Part shown: positions 25,848 through 36,973 of the stretch, piece by piece
How the letters are laid out: every line of letters begins with the position of its first letter
Position numbering within the stretch: position 1 is the first letter of the stretch
DNA from: Amycolatopsis camponoti
GTDB lineage: Bacteria > Actinomycetota > Actinomycetes > Mycobacteriales > Pseudonocardiaceae
Direction of reading: 5' to 3'
Assembly (NCBI RefSeq): GCF_902497555.1
Contig: NZ_CABVGP010000003.1
Coordinates: forward strand, 682,001 to 746,000
DNA: 64,000 bases
The notes under the pieces: generated by a model
Told to the model about the DNA's origin: nothing
Databases searched by the model: none
What the model saw: only the letters and a program-made list of their open reading frames with translations
Position numbers and translations under genes: made by a program

Positions 25848-27023
25848 ATGACCGCCGACTCGGTCAGCCCGCTCCCGAGGTCTTCGTCGCCGCGTGAAGC
25901 CCCCGCCGCCGTCGTCGCGATGGTCGGGCTCATCCGCGACAGCTGGGCGAAGTCCGAGCCGTACATCGCGGACATCTCCCAGTTCTTCTACGGGATGCTG
26001 TTCACCCTCGCCCCGACCACGCGCGACTTCTTCCCGATCAACATGGAGATCCAGCGCGGCCGGCTGGTGCGCGCGCTGGTGCACATCGTGCAGATGGTGG
26101 ACCGGCCCGACGACCTCGCGCCGTTCCTGCGCCAGCTGGGCCGCGACCACCGCAAGTTCGGCGTGGTCCCGCGGCACTACGAAGCCGTCGGCACCGCGCT
26201 GCTCGCGTCGCTCAAGAACCACCTCGGCCGCGAGTGGACGCCCGAGGTCGAACGGGCCTGGGCCGAGGCGTTCACCATCGCCGCGCGGGCCATGCAGGAC
26301 GCGGCCGCGTCCGACACGAACCCGCCGGCCTGGCAGGCCACCGTGGTCGAGCACCGGCGGCTGACCTGGGACCTCGCGCTGGTGCGCCTCGTGCCCGACC
26401 AGCCCGTCCCCTACCACCCCGGCCAGTACGTGAGCGTCGAAGTCCCGCAGCGGCCGCGGCTGTGGCGCTACCTCTCACCGGCGAACGCGCCGCGCGAGGA
26501 CGGCGGCATCGAGTTCCACGTCCGCGCCATCGACGGCGGCTGGGTGTCCAGGGCGATAGTCAGCCACACCCAGCCCGGTGACGTCTGGCGGCTCGGCCCG
26601 CCCCTCGGCCGGATGGCGGTCGACCGCGAATCGTCGCGGGGCGTGTTGATGATCGCGGGCGGGACGGGTGTCGCGCCGCTGCGGTCGATCCTCGACCACC
26701 TCGCACTGTGGGGCGAAAACCCGAAGACCTGGCTGTTCTACGGCGGCCCGGCCCGCGAGGACCTCTACGACCTCGAAGAACTGCGCTCGCTCGCGTCCGT
26801 CAACCCCTGGCTGCACGTGACGCCGGTCGTGGAGCGCGGCGGCGACGTCCCCGGGTTCGAGCAGGGCACGCTCGCCGAGGCCGTCACGCGCTACGGCGCC
26901 TGGCCTGACCACGACATCCTCGTCTCCGGCTCGCCGGCGATGATCCGCGCGACGGTGTCGCGCATGCTGGTCGCGGGCAGTGCGCTGGACCAGATCCAGT
27001 ACGACCCGTTCACGATCGACTAG
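25848..27023 (+). CDS. Flavohemoglobin-like globin-reductase (copy 1)
   Basis: 391-residue two-domain protein. The N-terminal globin (about residues 20-150) has FFYGMLF with a B10-type Tyr and GRDHRKFGVVPRHY with the proximal His. A ferredoxin-NADP reductase-like domain follows (GQYVSVEVPQRPRLWRYLSP for FAD; GVLMIAGGTGVAPLRSIL for NAD(P)H; ILVSGSPAMI). Such proteins oxidise nitric oxide to nitrate, or reduce heme-bound ligands. By-eye alignment puts Leu at the E7 distal position, where E. coli Hmp has Gln, and the FAD motif reads RYLS rather than RxYS, so it may belong to the divergent actinobacterial type. A near-identical-length paralogue follows. Confidence 0.88.
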   Translation: MTADSVSPLPRSSSPREAPAAVVAMVGLIRDSWAKSEPYIADISQFFYGMLFTLAPTTRDFFPINMEIQRGRLVRALVHIVQMVDRPDDLAPFLRQLGRDHRKFGVVPRHYEAVGTALLASLKNHLGREWTPEVERAWAEAFTIAARAMQDAAASDTNPPAWQATVVEHRRLTWDLALVRLVPDQPVPYHPGQYVSVEVPQRPRLWRYLSPANAPREDGGIEFHVRAIDGGWVSRAIVSHTQPGDVWRLGPPLGRMAVDRESSRGVLMIAGGTGVAPLRSILDHLALWGENPKTWLFYGGPAREDLYDLEELRSLASVNPWLHVTPVVERGGDVPGFEQGTLAEAVTRYGAWPDHDILVSGSPAMIRATVSRMLVAGSALDQIQYDPFTID

Positions 27024-27040
27024 CACCTCCTATTTCGGTC

Positions 27041-27303
27041 GCACCGGTCCGGTGCACAAATCGAACGAACGACGAGAATTGTTACGCGAGTCGCGTATAT
27101 CTTCCGGGTGATCGTTTTTACGTAGCGCCAGACGGGGTTTACCCGGTGTGGCGAAATTGGTCCGTTCGAGCGGACCGCGCGGAATCACGCGCATCTGCAC
27201 GGGAATTCGCATACAGTCGGAAACCCTCGGGGGCGGCACCGCCACAGCGTCGCCACATGCACGGCGCAAAAAGCCTTTGCACGACTGGAGATTACCGTTC
27301 CCG
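27041..27303. promoter_or_regulatory. Intergenic region with three dyads between flavohemoglobin genes
   Basis: This 280-bp AT-richer gap holds three near-perfect dyads. GCACCGG-T-CCGGTGC is at 27041-27055, TACGCGA-G-TCGCGTA at 27083-27097, and GGTCCGTTC/GAGCGGACC (one mismatch) at 27159-27176. The first may end the upstream transcript; the others look like operators for the second gene. No ORF is supported here. Confidence 0.5.
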
Positions 27304-28479
27304 ATGACTGCTGAATCCGTGAAGATCTCCGCACCGCCCAAGAACCTCCCCGTTTCCACAGTGGAAGGTCGCGAACAAGCCCGGCTGATTCGTGAAAGTT
27401 TCGCGGAGATCGAACCGAAAGCCGACGAAGTCGCGCAGTACTTCTACGGCGTGTTGTTCGTGGTCGCACCGGATTGCCGCGATCTGTTCCCGGTCACCAT
27501 GGCGAGCCAGCGCAGCCGGCTGCTGCGCGCGCTCGTGTACGTGGTGCAGATGGTCGACCGGCCCGACGAGCTGATCACCTTCCTCGGGCAGCTGGGCCGC
27601 GACCACCGCAAGTTCGCCGTCGTCTCCCGCCACTACGACGCCGTCGGCGTCGCGCTGCTGGCCGCGCTGAAACGGTTCCTCAAGCAGAAGTGGACGCCCG
27701 AGGTGGAGTCCGCCTGGACGACGGCGTACGGGCTCATCGCCAAGACCATGCGCGAGGCCGCGCAGGCCGAGACCGGGCCGGCGTCGTGGTCGGCGCGGGT
27801 GCTCGACCACCGCAAGCTGTCCCGCGACGTCGCGATGGTCCGGGTGCAGACCGAAGGGCTCCTGCCGTTCCGGGCCGGCAGCTACGTGAGCGTCGAGGTG
27901 CCGCAGCGGCCGCGGATGTGGCGTTACCTCTCTCCGGCGACCGCGCCGCGCGGCGACGGCCGGATGACCTTCCACGTGCGCGCGGTGCCCGGCGGCTGGG
28001 TCAGCGGCGCCATCGTCAACCACACCAAGCCGGGGGACACGTGGCGGCTCGGGCCGGCGATGGGCACGCTCAACGTGCGCCCGACCGCCACGAGGAAGCG
28101 GCTGCTGATGATCGCCGGCGGGACCGGGGTCACCCCGTTCGTCTCGATCCTCGACGATCTCGCGCACTGGAAGCGCAACCCGCCGGTGCACCTGTTCTTC
28201 GGCGGCAGAAGACCCGAGGACCTGTACGCGCTGGACGACCTCCGGCGGCTGACCGCGGTGTCGAAGTGGCTGACGGTGACCCCGGTGACCGAGGAGGGCG
28301 CGATCCCGGGTGGCGACCGCGGCACGCTCGCCCACGCGGTGACCCAGCGCGGCGGCTGGAAGGACCACGACATCCTCGTGTCCGGTTCGCCCGAGATGAT
28401 CCGGGCGACGATCGCGAAGCTGCTGACCGCCGGAATCGAGCTCGAACGCATCCGCTTCGACCCGTTCACCCTGGACTGA
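27304..28479 (+). CDS. Flavohemoglobin-like globin-reductase (copy 2)
   Basis: 391 residues, the same length as copy 1, with the same layout: globin domain (YFYGVLF; GRDHRKFAVVSRHYDAVG with proximal His), FAD region RMWRYLSPATAP, NAD(P)H region LLMIAGGTGVTPFVSIL and C-terminal FDPFTLD. The two copies share long identical blocks (SVEVPQRPR, DHDILVSGSP, EMIRAT/AMIRAT) but differ elsewhere, which indicates an old tandem duplication. ATG 27304 is chosen because it matches the copy 1 start; the upstream in-frame reading has no family sequence. Its own 280-bp promoter region suggests separate control. Confidence 0.88.
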   Translation: MTAESVKISAPPKNLPVSTVEGREQARLIRESFAEIEPKADEVAQYFYGVLFVVAPDCRDLFPVTMASQRSRLLRALVYVVQMVDRPDELITFLGQLGRDHRKFAVVSRHYDAVGVALLAALKRFLKQKWTPEVESAWTTAYGLIAKTMREAAQAETGPASWSARVLDHRKLSRDVAMVRVQTEGLLPFRAGSYVSVEVPQRPRMWRYLSPATAPRGDGRMTFHVRAVPGGWVSGAIVNHTKPGDTWRLGPAMGTLNVRPTATRKRLLMIAGGTGVTPFVSILDDLAHWKRNPPVHLFFGGRRPEDLYALDDLRRLTAVSKWLTVTPVTEEGAIPGGDRGTLAHAVTQRGGWKDHDILVSGSPEMIRATIAKLLTAGIELERIRFDPFTLD

Positions 28480-28516
28480 GGACCGCTCAGCGGGCCGCCG
28501 CGCTATCTTCGCTTAT

Positions 28517-29233
28517 ATGGAGACGACTATTCCGGTTTCGGACGGAACCATCGGCGGCTACCTGGCGGAGCCCGCGGGCGAGGGACCACACCCGGGCGTG
28601 GTGCTCATCCACGACGCGTTCGGGCTGAGCCAGGACACGAAGAACATCACCGACCGCTTCGCCGCCGAGGGCTACCTCGCGCTGAGCCCCGACCTGTACT
28701 CGCGCGGCGGTTTTCGCCGGTGCGTGCGCCGCGTGTTCTCGGACATGTTCGCGAACCAGGGCCGGTCGTTCGACGACATCGAGGCGTCGCGCGCGCTCCT
28801 GGCGGGCCGCGCGGACTGCTCGGGCCGGGTCGGCATCGCCGGGTTCTGCATGGGCGGCGGCTTCGCGCTCGTCGCGGCGTCGCGCGGCTTCGAGGCGTCG
28901 GCGCCGTACTACGGGCAGCTGCCGAAGAACCTGTCGGTCCTCGACGACGCGTGCCCGATCGTCGGGAGCTTCGGCAAGAAGGACTTCTCGCTGCGCGGCG
29001 CGGCGGCGAAGCTCGAGACGGCGCTCACCGAGCGTCAGATCCCGCACGACGTCAAGGAATACGAGGGGGCGAGCCACGGGTTCGCCAACAAGGTCGAGGT
29101 CGCGCCGCCGTTGAACCTGCTGCTCAAGGTCGTCGGGTTCACCTACCACCACGAGGCGTCCGAAGACGCGTGGCGCCGAGTGACGTCTTTCTTCGGCGAA
29201 CACCTGCAGCAACCGGCCCGACCTTCGCACTGA
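28517..29233 (+). CDS. Dienelactone hydrolase family protein
   Basis: 238-residue alpha/beta hydrolase. The Cys nucleophile is in GIAGFCMGGGFAL, the acid in FGKKDFSLRG and the His in EGASHGFANK, the dienelactone-hydrolase triad. LIHDAFGLSQDTKNITDRFA supplies the oxyanion region. It may hydrolyse a lactone or ester; the substrate is unknown. No ribosome-binding site is visible. A TATCTT hexamer ends 7 nt before the ATG, so the mRNA may be leaderless. It lies 37 bp after the flavohemoglobin gene and could also be read through from it. Confidence 0.88.
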   Translation: METTIPVSDGTIGGYLAEPAGEGPHPGVVLIHDAFGLSQDTKNITDRFAAEGYLALSPDLYSRGGFRRCVRRVFSDMFANQGRSFDDIEASRALLAGRADCSGRVGIAGFCMGGGFALVAASRGFEASAPYYGQLPKNLSVLDDACPIVGSFGKKDFSLRGAAAKLETALTERQIPHDVKEYEGASHGFANKVEVAPPLNLLLKVVGFTYHHEASEDAWRRVTSFFGEHLQQPARPSH

Positions 29234-29297
29234 GCCGAGCGGGCTAGCGTTTCTGCTGAACGGCTGTAGTTGATTGACCGTTGTGCCCGAATCGCTT

Positions 29298-29313
29298 TAT
29301 GGTCTAGACCACG
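29298..29313. promoter_or_regulatory. DasR-type dre site upstream of chitin LPMO
   Basis: The core TGGTCTAGACCA (29300-29311) is a perfect palindrome and matches the dre consensus for DasR, the GntR-family N-acetylglucosamine regulator of chitin genes in actinomycetes. It lies 66 bp upstream of the LPMO start codon. Confidence 0.85.
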
Positions 29314-29378
29314 TCTTCCCCGGACGTGCTCGTTCGTCCTCCCTCCGGAACACCGCCGTTCCCCCTCGAGGAGCCGAA

Positions 29379-30128
29379 ATGACCCTGAAGCGAAAGCTCT
29401 TCGCGGCCGCAGCCGGTGCTCTCCTCGCCCCGGTGCTGGTCGTCGTCCTCCCCGCCACCTCCGCGAGTGCCCACGGGTACATCTCCGATCCGCCCAGCCG
29501 GCAGGCCAACTGCGCGGCCGGGAAGGTCCCGAACTGCGGCCAGATCGTCTACGAACCCCAGAGCGTCGAAGGTCCCAAGGGCCTGCGCAGCTGCAACGCC
29601 GGGCTGACGCAGTTCGCCGAGCTGACCGACGAGTCGAAGCCCTGGCCGGCCAAGTCCGTCGGCACGTCGGTGACCTTCAACTGGGTGTTCACCGCCCGGC
29701 ACGCCACGAAGAGCTACGAGTACTACGTCGGCAACACGCTCGTGGCGTCGTTCAACGGCAACAACCAGCAGCCACCGGCGACGGTTCAGCACACGGTGAA
29801 CCTGTCCGGCTATTCCGGCCGGGTGAAGGTGCTGGCGATCTGGAACATCTCCGACACGGCCAACGCGTTCTACAGCTGCGTCGACCTCCAGATCGGCGGC
29901 GGCGGAACCCCGCCGCCGACCACCACGACCCCGCCCCCGACGACGACCCGCCCGCCGACGACGACCCCGACCACGCCGCCGTCGAGTGGCACGTGGGCGG
30001 CCGGAACGGCGTACAAGGCCGGCGACGTGGTCACCTACAACGGGGTGAGCTACCGCTGCCTCCAGCCGCACACGGCGATCGCGGGCTGGGAGCCGCCGAA
30101 CACGCCTGCCTTGTGGCAGCGCCAGTGA
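29379..30128 (+). CDS. Secreted AA10 lytic polysaccharide monooxygenase with chitin-binding module
   Basis: 249-residue copper enzyme that oxidatively cleaves chitin (or cellulose) outside the cell. The signal peptide (residues 1-31, ASA) exposes His32 as the mature N-terminus (HGYISDPPSRQANC). With His108 (FTARHATKSYEYYV) it forms the copper histidine brace. A Pro/Thr linker (about residues 180-205) leads to a C-terminal CBM5/12-type module (WAAGTAYKAGDVVTYNGVSY ... WEPPNTPALW). ATG 29379 follows GAGGAGCCGAA. The dre site upstream implies DasR control. Its stop overlaps the start of the DUF305 gene. Confidence 0.95.
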   Translation: MTLKRKLFAAAAGALLAPVLVVVLPATSASAHGYISDPPSRQANCAAGKVPNCGQIVYEPQSVEGPKGLRSCNAGLTQFAELTDESKPWPAKSVGTSVTFNWVFTARHATKSYEYYVGNTLVASFNGNNQQPPATVQHTVNLSGYSGRVKVLAIWNISDTANAFYSCVDLQIGGGGTPPPTTTTPPPTTTRPPTTTPTTPPSSGTWAAGTAYKAGDVVTYNGVSYRCLQPHTAIAGWEPPNTPALWQRQ

Positions 30129-30658
30129 GAGTGTGGCTGGCCGTCGTCGCGCTGCTGCTGACGGGCTGCAGCGCGACGGCGGCCCCACCCACGTACAACG
30201 CGGCCGACGTGATGTTCCTGCAGATGCTGATCCCCCAGAACCAGCAGGGCATCGAGATCGTCCGGCTGGCCGCGGACCACCCCCTGCCCCCGGCACTGAA
30301 GGAACTGGCGGCGGCGATCGAGTCGACCCAGCAGACCGAGATCACCGACATGAAGAACTGGCTGCGCGCGTGGGGTCAGCCCGAGGCGATGGACATGAAC
30401 CCCCAGGCCCACGCGGGCCACGGCGGGATGAAGATGACCTCGCCGGACCTGGTGAGCACGCTCCGGGCGGCTCCCTCGGGTGAGTTCCCGCGCAAGTTCC
30501 TCGACGTCCTGACCGGCCAGCAGCAGGGAGCGGTCGAGCTGGCCCAGACGGAGAACGGAGCGAGCGGCGGGGTGAACGCCCAAGCCCGCGACCTGGCCCG
30601 GCGGGTCATCGAGTCGCGGAGTGCCGAAGTGAAGCAGCTGTTGAACTTCAAGGTTTGA
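30125..30658 (+). CDS. DUF305 lipoprotein, candidate copper-binding partner of the LPMO
   Basis: 177-residue lipoprotein. The lipobox is LLLTGC (about residue 15). The DUF305 ferritin-like helical region is FLQMLIPQNQQGIEIVRLAADHP, quoted in part as MLIPQNQQGIEIVRLA, with TEITDMKNWLRAWG. A Met/His-rich stretch, MDMNPQAHAGHGGMKM, looks metal-binding. The GTG start shares its bases with the LPMO stop codon (GTGA), so the two are co-translated. DUF305 proteins often occur near copper-handling genes. A role in delivering or guarding copper for the LPMO is inferred. Confidence 0.85.
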   Translation: MRVWLAVVALLLTGCSATAAPPTYNAADVMFLQMLIPQNQQGIEIVRLAADHPLPPALKELAAAIESTQQTEITDMKNWLRAWGQPEAMDMNPQAHAGHGGMKMTSPDLVSTLRAAPSGEFPRKFLDVLTGQQQGAVELAQTENGASGGVNAQARDLARRVIESRSAEVKQLLNFKV

Positions 30659-30662
30659 CGTC

Positions 30663-30690
30663 CCCGCGGCCCCGGGGTGCCGGCCGCGGG
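30663..30690 (+). terminator. Terminator after LPMO-DUF305 operon
   Basis: Perfect 9-bp stem CCCGCGGCC/GGCCGCGGG with a 10-nt loop, starting 5 nt after the DUF305 stop codon. No T-tract. Confidence 0.75.
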
Positions 30691-30733
30691 CAGCCCCCTG
30701 CCCGGCTGCTCGCGACCGGTGCGTTTTCTTCTC

Positions 30734-30768
30734 GCCGATCGCCGATCGCCGGTCGCTGAGCGCTGAGC
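30734..30768. repeat. Degenerate 7-nt tandem repeat
   Basis: Five adjoining heptamers: GCCGATC, GCCGATC, GCCGGTC, GCTGAGC, GCTGAGC. They lie between the DUF305 terminator and the ABC-F promoter. No function is evident; the repeat could be a slippage product. Confidence 0.6.
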
Positions 30769-30817
30769 GCCCGCGGTTCAGCCGTCTGCCCCGCCCCTTC
30801 ACCGCGCCGATATTCGG

Positions 30818-30846
30818 TTGGCCATGCCTGCGCGCCGCGTTAGCCT
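30818..30846 (+). promoter_or_regulatory. Promoter of ABC-F leader
   Basis: TTGGCC (30818-30823), a 17-nt spacer and TAGCCT (30841-30846) give a sensible sigma-70-type promoter. The leader-peptide ATG is at 30854, 7 nt after the -10 box, so the leader may be translated from a leaderless or nearly leaderless RNA. Confidence 0.6.
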
Positions 30847-30853
30847 CGTGATC

Positions 30854-30901
30854 ATGAAGTTCTCCTTCGCCGTCTTCGCGAGGTTGCGTACCCGCCGCTG
30901 A
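30854..30901 (+). CDS. Regulatory leader peptide of the ABC-F gene
   Basis: 15-residue ORF, MKFSFAVFARLRTRR, with an ATG 7 nt after the -10 box. Its last three codons and stop lie inside a hairpin (30892-30907) that is segment 1 of an attenuator. Short ORFs of this kind upstream of resistance ABC-F genes sense ribosome-stalling drugs: the stalled ribosome prevents formation of the terminator. The basic RLRTRR end may assist stalling. The peptide is too short for ordinary gene finding; assignment rests on position and on the RNA structure. Confidence 0.75.
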   Translation: MKFSFAVFARLRTRR

Positions 30902-30955
30902 CGGCGGCGCACCGATCTCCTTTCCCTGCCCGCCGTTCCGGCCTTCGCCGGGCGG
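30892..30955 (+). promoter_or_regulatory. Four-segment transcription attenuator before ABC-F gene
   Basis: Segment 1 CCGCCG (30892-30897) pairs with segment 2 CGGCGG (30902-30907) across the leader stop codon. Segment 3 CCGC (30930-30933) plus CCGGC (30938-30942) pairs with segment 4, GCCGG (30947-30951) plus GCGG (30952-30955), followed by CTTT. Segment 2 (GGCGG) can instead pair with segment 3 (CCGCC), giving an antiterminator. A ribosome stalled at the leader end would cover segment 1 and favour 2:3. Folding energies were not computed. Confidence 0.7.
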
Positions 30956-31000
30956 CCGCTTTCGTGCTGCCCGGCTCCCTCCAGAGCTGCGGAGCATCCC

Positions 31001-32602
31001 TTGCATTCCCTCCTGCCCGAACACGCCCACCTGCGCGCGGACCACGTCGGCGTCACGCTGGGCTCCCGCCGCGTCCTGCACGACGTGAGCGTCACCGTTT
31101 CGGCCCCGTCCCGGCTGGCGATCGTCGGCGAGAACGGGCGCGGCAAGACCACGCTGCTGCACGTCCTCGCCGGACTCCGGACGCCCGACCACGGCACCGT
31201 CCACCGGACGGGCACGGTCGGCGTCGCCCGGCAGGCGCTGCCGTTCCGGTCCGGCGAAACCGTCGGCACGCTGACCACCGAGGCGTTGCGCGAAGCCCAC
31301 GAAGCCTTGCGGGCGCTCGACGCGGCGGTTTCGGACTTCGACGAAGACCACTACGCAGCCGCGCTGGAGGCGGCGACCCGCCTCGACGCGTGGGACGCCG
31401 AACGCCGCGTCGACGTCGCCCTCGAAGCCCTCGGCGCGTGCGCCGACCGGACGCGCGAACTGGGCACGCTCTCGGTCGGGCAGCGCTACCGCGTCCGGCT
31501 GGCCTGCCTGCTCGGCGCGCGGCACGACTTCCTGCTGCTCGACGAGCCCGGCAACCACCTCGACGCCGACGGCCTCGCGTTCCTCACCGACCGCCTGCGC
31601 GGCCACGACGGCGGCGTCGCGCTGGTCAGTCACGACCGTGCGCTGCTCAGCGACGTCGCGACCGAGTTCCTCGACCTCGACCCCAGCCAGGACGGCCGCC
31701 CGCGCAGCTACGCCGGCGGCTACCAGGCCTGGCAGGACGGCCGCCGCCGTGACCGCGAACGTTGGCTGCGGGAGTTCGAGGAACAGCAGGACACGCACCG
31801 GCAACTGACGCTCGCGGTGACGCAGGCACGCGACCGGCTCAGCACGAGCTGGCGACCGGACAAGGGCACCGGACGGCACCAGCGCCAGTCCCGCGCCCCC
31901 GGCGTCGTCCAAGCGCTCAACCGGGAACGGGCGGCGCTCGAGGCGCACCGCGTGACCGTGCCCGAGCCGCCGTTGTCGTTGCGGTGGCCCGATCTCGGCT
32001 CCGGCGCTCAGGCGCTGGTCCGCCTGCACGACGTCGGCGTCGCCGGCCGCCTCGCCAGCCCGGTGACGCTGTCGCTCGACCGCGGCGACCGGCTGCTCGT
32101 CACCGGCGAGAACGGCGCGGGCAAGTCGACGCTGCTGTCGGCGCTCGCCGGCGAGCTCACGCCGACGACGGGGTCGGTCCGGCACCTGCCCGGTGCGAAA
32201 GTGGCGTTGATCGGCCAGGAAGTCCCCGCGTGGCCGGAAGAAGTCACCGCTCGCCGGTTGTTCGAGCGCGCGGGCGTCCCGTTTTCGGCCATGGGCCTGC
32301 TCGACGCGGAAGCCCTGCGGACCCCGGTCGGCCGCATGTCCCAGGGTCAGCAGCGGCGGCTCGACCTGGCACTGCGGCTGGCCGGACGCCCGGACGTCCT
32401 CGTCTTCGACGAGCCGACCAACCACCTGTCGGCCGTGCTCGTCGAGGAGCTGACCGAGGCTTTGCTCAAGACCCCGGCCGCGGTGGTCGTGGCGACGCAC
32501 GACCGCCGGATGCTGACGGATCTCGCGACCTGGCCCCGGCTGCACCTCTACTGTGCCGATCGTTACCAATCCGACCACAGCCACGGCCGAACGGCTTCGT
32601 AG
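31001..32602 (+). CDS. ABC-F ATPase, antibiotic-resistance (ribosome protection) type
   Basis: 533-residue soluble protein with two ABC domains and no membrane segment. Domain 1 has Walker A GENGRGKT, signature LSVGQRYR and Walker [13 protein letters not shown]. The linker (about residues 240-320) is rich in Arg, Glu and Gln. Domain 2 has Walker [10 protein letters not shown], signature [15 protein letters not shown] and Walker [13 protein letters not shown]. Members of this class bind the ribosomal E site and displace macrolides, lincosamides or related drugs. The TTG start follows GGAG by 8 nt. The leader peptide and attenuator upstream support drug-inducible expression. A strong terminator separates it from hspR. 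Confidence 0.9.
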   Translation: MHSLLPEHAHLRADHVGVTLGSRRVLHDVSVTVSAPSRLAIVGENGRGKTTLLHVLAGLRTPDHGTVHRTGTVGVARQALPFRSGETVGTLTTEALREAHEALRALDAAVSDFDEDHYAAALEAATRLDAWDAERRVDVALEALGACADRTRELGTLSVGQRYRVRLACLLGARHDFLLLDEPGNHLDADGLAFLTDRLRGHDGGVALVSHDRALLSDVATEFLDLDPSQDGRPRSYAGGYQAWQDGRRRDRERWLREFEEQQDTHRQLTLAVTQARDRLSTSWRPDKGTGRHQRQSRAPGVVQALNRERAALEAHRVTVPEPPLSLRWPDLGSGAQALVRLHDVGVAGRLASPVTLSLDRGDRLLVTGENGAGKSTLLSALAGELTPTTGSVRHLPGAKVALIGQEVPAWPEEVTARRLFERAGVPFSAMGLLDAEALRTPVGRMSQGQQRRLDLALRLAGRPDVLVFDEPTNHLSAVLVEELTEALLKTPAAVVVATHDRRMLTDLATWPRLHLYCADRYQSDHSHGRTAS

Positions 32603-32657
32603 CAACGACTACGTGCCGCGGCGGGGTCGGCCTACCTTTGGCTGGATCGGTAACGCA

Positions 32658-32691
32658 CGAAGGCCTCCCCGGTCACCCGGGGAGGCCTTCG
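32658..32691. terminator. Bidirectional terminator between ABC-F and hspR
   Basis: Perfect 15-bp stem (CGAAGGCCTCCCCGG and complement) with the tetraloop TCAC, in the 102-bp gap between convergent stop codons. It is among the strongest hairpins in the window. Confidence 0.9.
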
Positions 32692-32704
32692 GTACGTCGG
32701 AAAG

Positions 32705-33135
32705 TCAGCGGCGCTTGGGACGCCAGACGACCATCGCGGTCTGCTGGTTGAGCGGCACCAGGTCCCGGCGGTAGGACGCGTGCGCCGCCGCGGCGGCCTG
32801 TTCGCCCGCGACGTACGCCGCGGCCAGTTCCTCGGTCAGCTCCGCGAGCCGGGCCCGCAGCGCGTCGACCTGGTTCTCCAGCTCGATGATGCGCTTGATG
32901 CCGGCCAGGTTGACGCCGTCCTCCTGCGACAGGCGCTGGACTTCGCGCAGCAGCGCGATGTCCCGCATCGAGTAGCGCCGCCCGCCCCCGGAGGTGCGGC
33001 CCGGTGACACCAGGCCCTGCCGGTCGTAGGTGCGCAACGTCTGCGCGTGCATCCCGGCGAGCTGGGCCGCCACCGAGATGACGAACACCGGGGTCTCTTC
33101 GTCGCCTTCCTGGGGGATCCCGCCGAACATCCCAC

Positions 33136-33139
<4 letters not shown>
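32705..33139 (-). CDS. hspR: Heat-shock repressor HspR (MerR family)
   Basis: 144-residue MerR-type repressor: VFVISVAAQLAGMHAQTLRTYDRQGLVSPGRT is the winged helix, GGGRRYSMRDIALLREVQ the second helix-turn part, and residues about 75-115 form a coiled coil (IKRIIELENQVDALRARLAELTEEL). It represses chaperone genes through HAIR sites with DnaK as co-repressor, as shown in Streptomyces. The GTG start overlaps the dnaJ stop (GTGA), so it is the last gene of the dnaK operon. HAIR elements upstream of dnaK and clpB in this window fit that regulon. Confidence 0.95.
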
Positions 33140-34305
<1,166 letters not shown>

Positions 34306-34341
34306 CGGGCGCCTCCTCCTTCCAGGTGAACCGGATACTGC

Positions 34342-35045
34342 TTACTGCTGCTGGTCATCGAGTCCGCCGCCGAGTGGCAGCTCGCCACCGACGGGCGGGT
34401 GCTCCGCCGGGCCGCCGGGCTCGTGGTCGGTGACCCCGACCAGCGCCGCCCGCAGGACCCGGTCGCCGAAGCGGTAGCCGCGGCGCATGACCACGGTCAC
34501 CGTCGGGCCCGCCACGTCCGGCGAGGTGTTGTGCTGCACGGCTTCGTGCACGCTCGGGTCGAAGGCCTCGCCTTCGCTGCCGAACGACTCGAGCCCCGCG
34601 CGCTGCAGGCCGCTGATCAGCTTGTCGCCGACGGCCTTGAACGCTCCGGTGAGGTCGCCGTGCTGCTCGGCCCGCTCGAGGTCGTCGAGCAGCGGCAGCA
34701 GGTCGTTCACCACGGTCGCCTTCGCGCCGAGCACGACCGCCTCGCGGTCACGCTCGACCCGCTTGCGGTAGTTGGCGTACTCAGCCTGCAGGCGCTGGAG
34801 GTCGGCGGTGCGCTCGGCCAGCTCCTTCTCGATGTCGGAGACAACCGACACCGAGTCGTCCACAATGGACTCGCCCAGCGAGGGGCCCGCGTGCTCCACG
34901 GGCTCCTCTTCCGGCTCCGGCGCGGCGTGGGCCGGACCGGGCGGGCGGACCTGCCCGGTCTGGGGGTCCACCCGCCGCCGATCCCGCACGACCACCGGCT
35001 CCTCGGGGCCGCGGCCCTGGCTCTCGGATTCGTCGTAGCTGTGGG

Positions 35046-35049
<4 letters not shown>
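34342..35049 (-). CDS. grpE: Nucleotide exchange factor GrpE
   Basis: 235-residue exchange factor for DnaK. A charged, disordered N-terminus (residues 1-70) precedes a long coiled coil ([32 protein letters not shown], in part [18 protein letters not shown]). The C-terminal beta domain contains [11 protein letters not shown] and [23 protein letters not shown]. The GTG start overlaps the dnaK stop (GTGA). The C-terminal tail is extended and Gly/Pro-rich, as in other actinobacterial GrpE proteins. Confidence 0.97.
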
Positions 35050-36917
<1,868 letters not shown>

Positions 36918-36973
36918 GGTGCTTTCCTCCTGTGTAAGCCTGCTGTGTACGTGACCTGCACGTTCTTCCTCGC

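Noticed and set aside
30659..30853. Additional protein-coding gene between DUF305 and the ABC-F leader
   Set aside because: The segment contains a terminator, a heptamer repeat and a promoter; short frames there have no start context or family sequence.
30050..32605. 851-codon minus-strand frame
   Set aside because: Antisense to the ABC-F gene and to part of the DUF305 gene; it would cross a terminator and has no recognisable domain.
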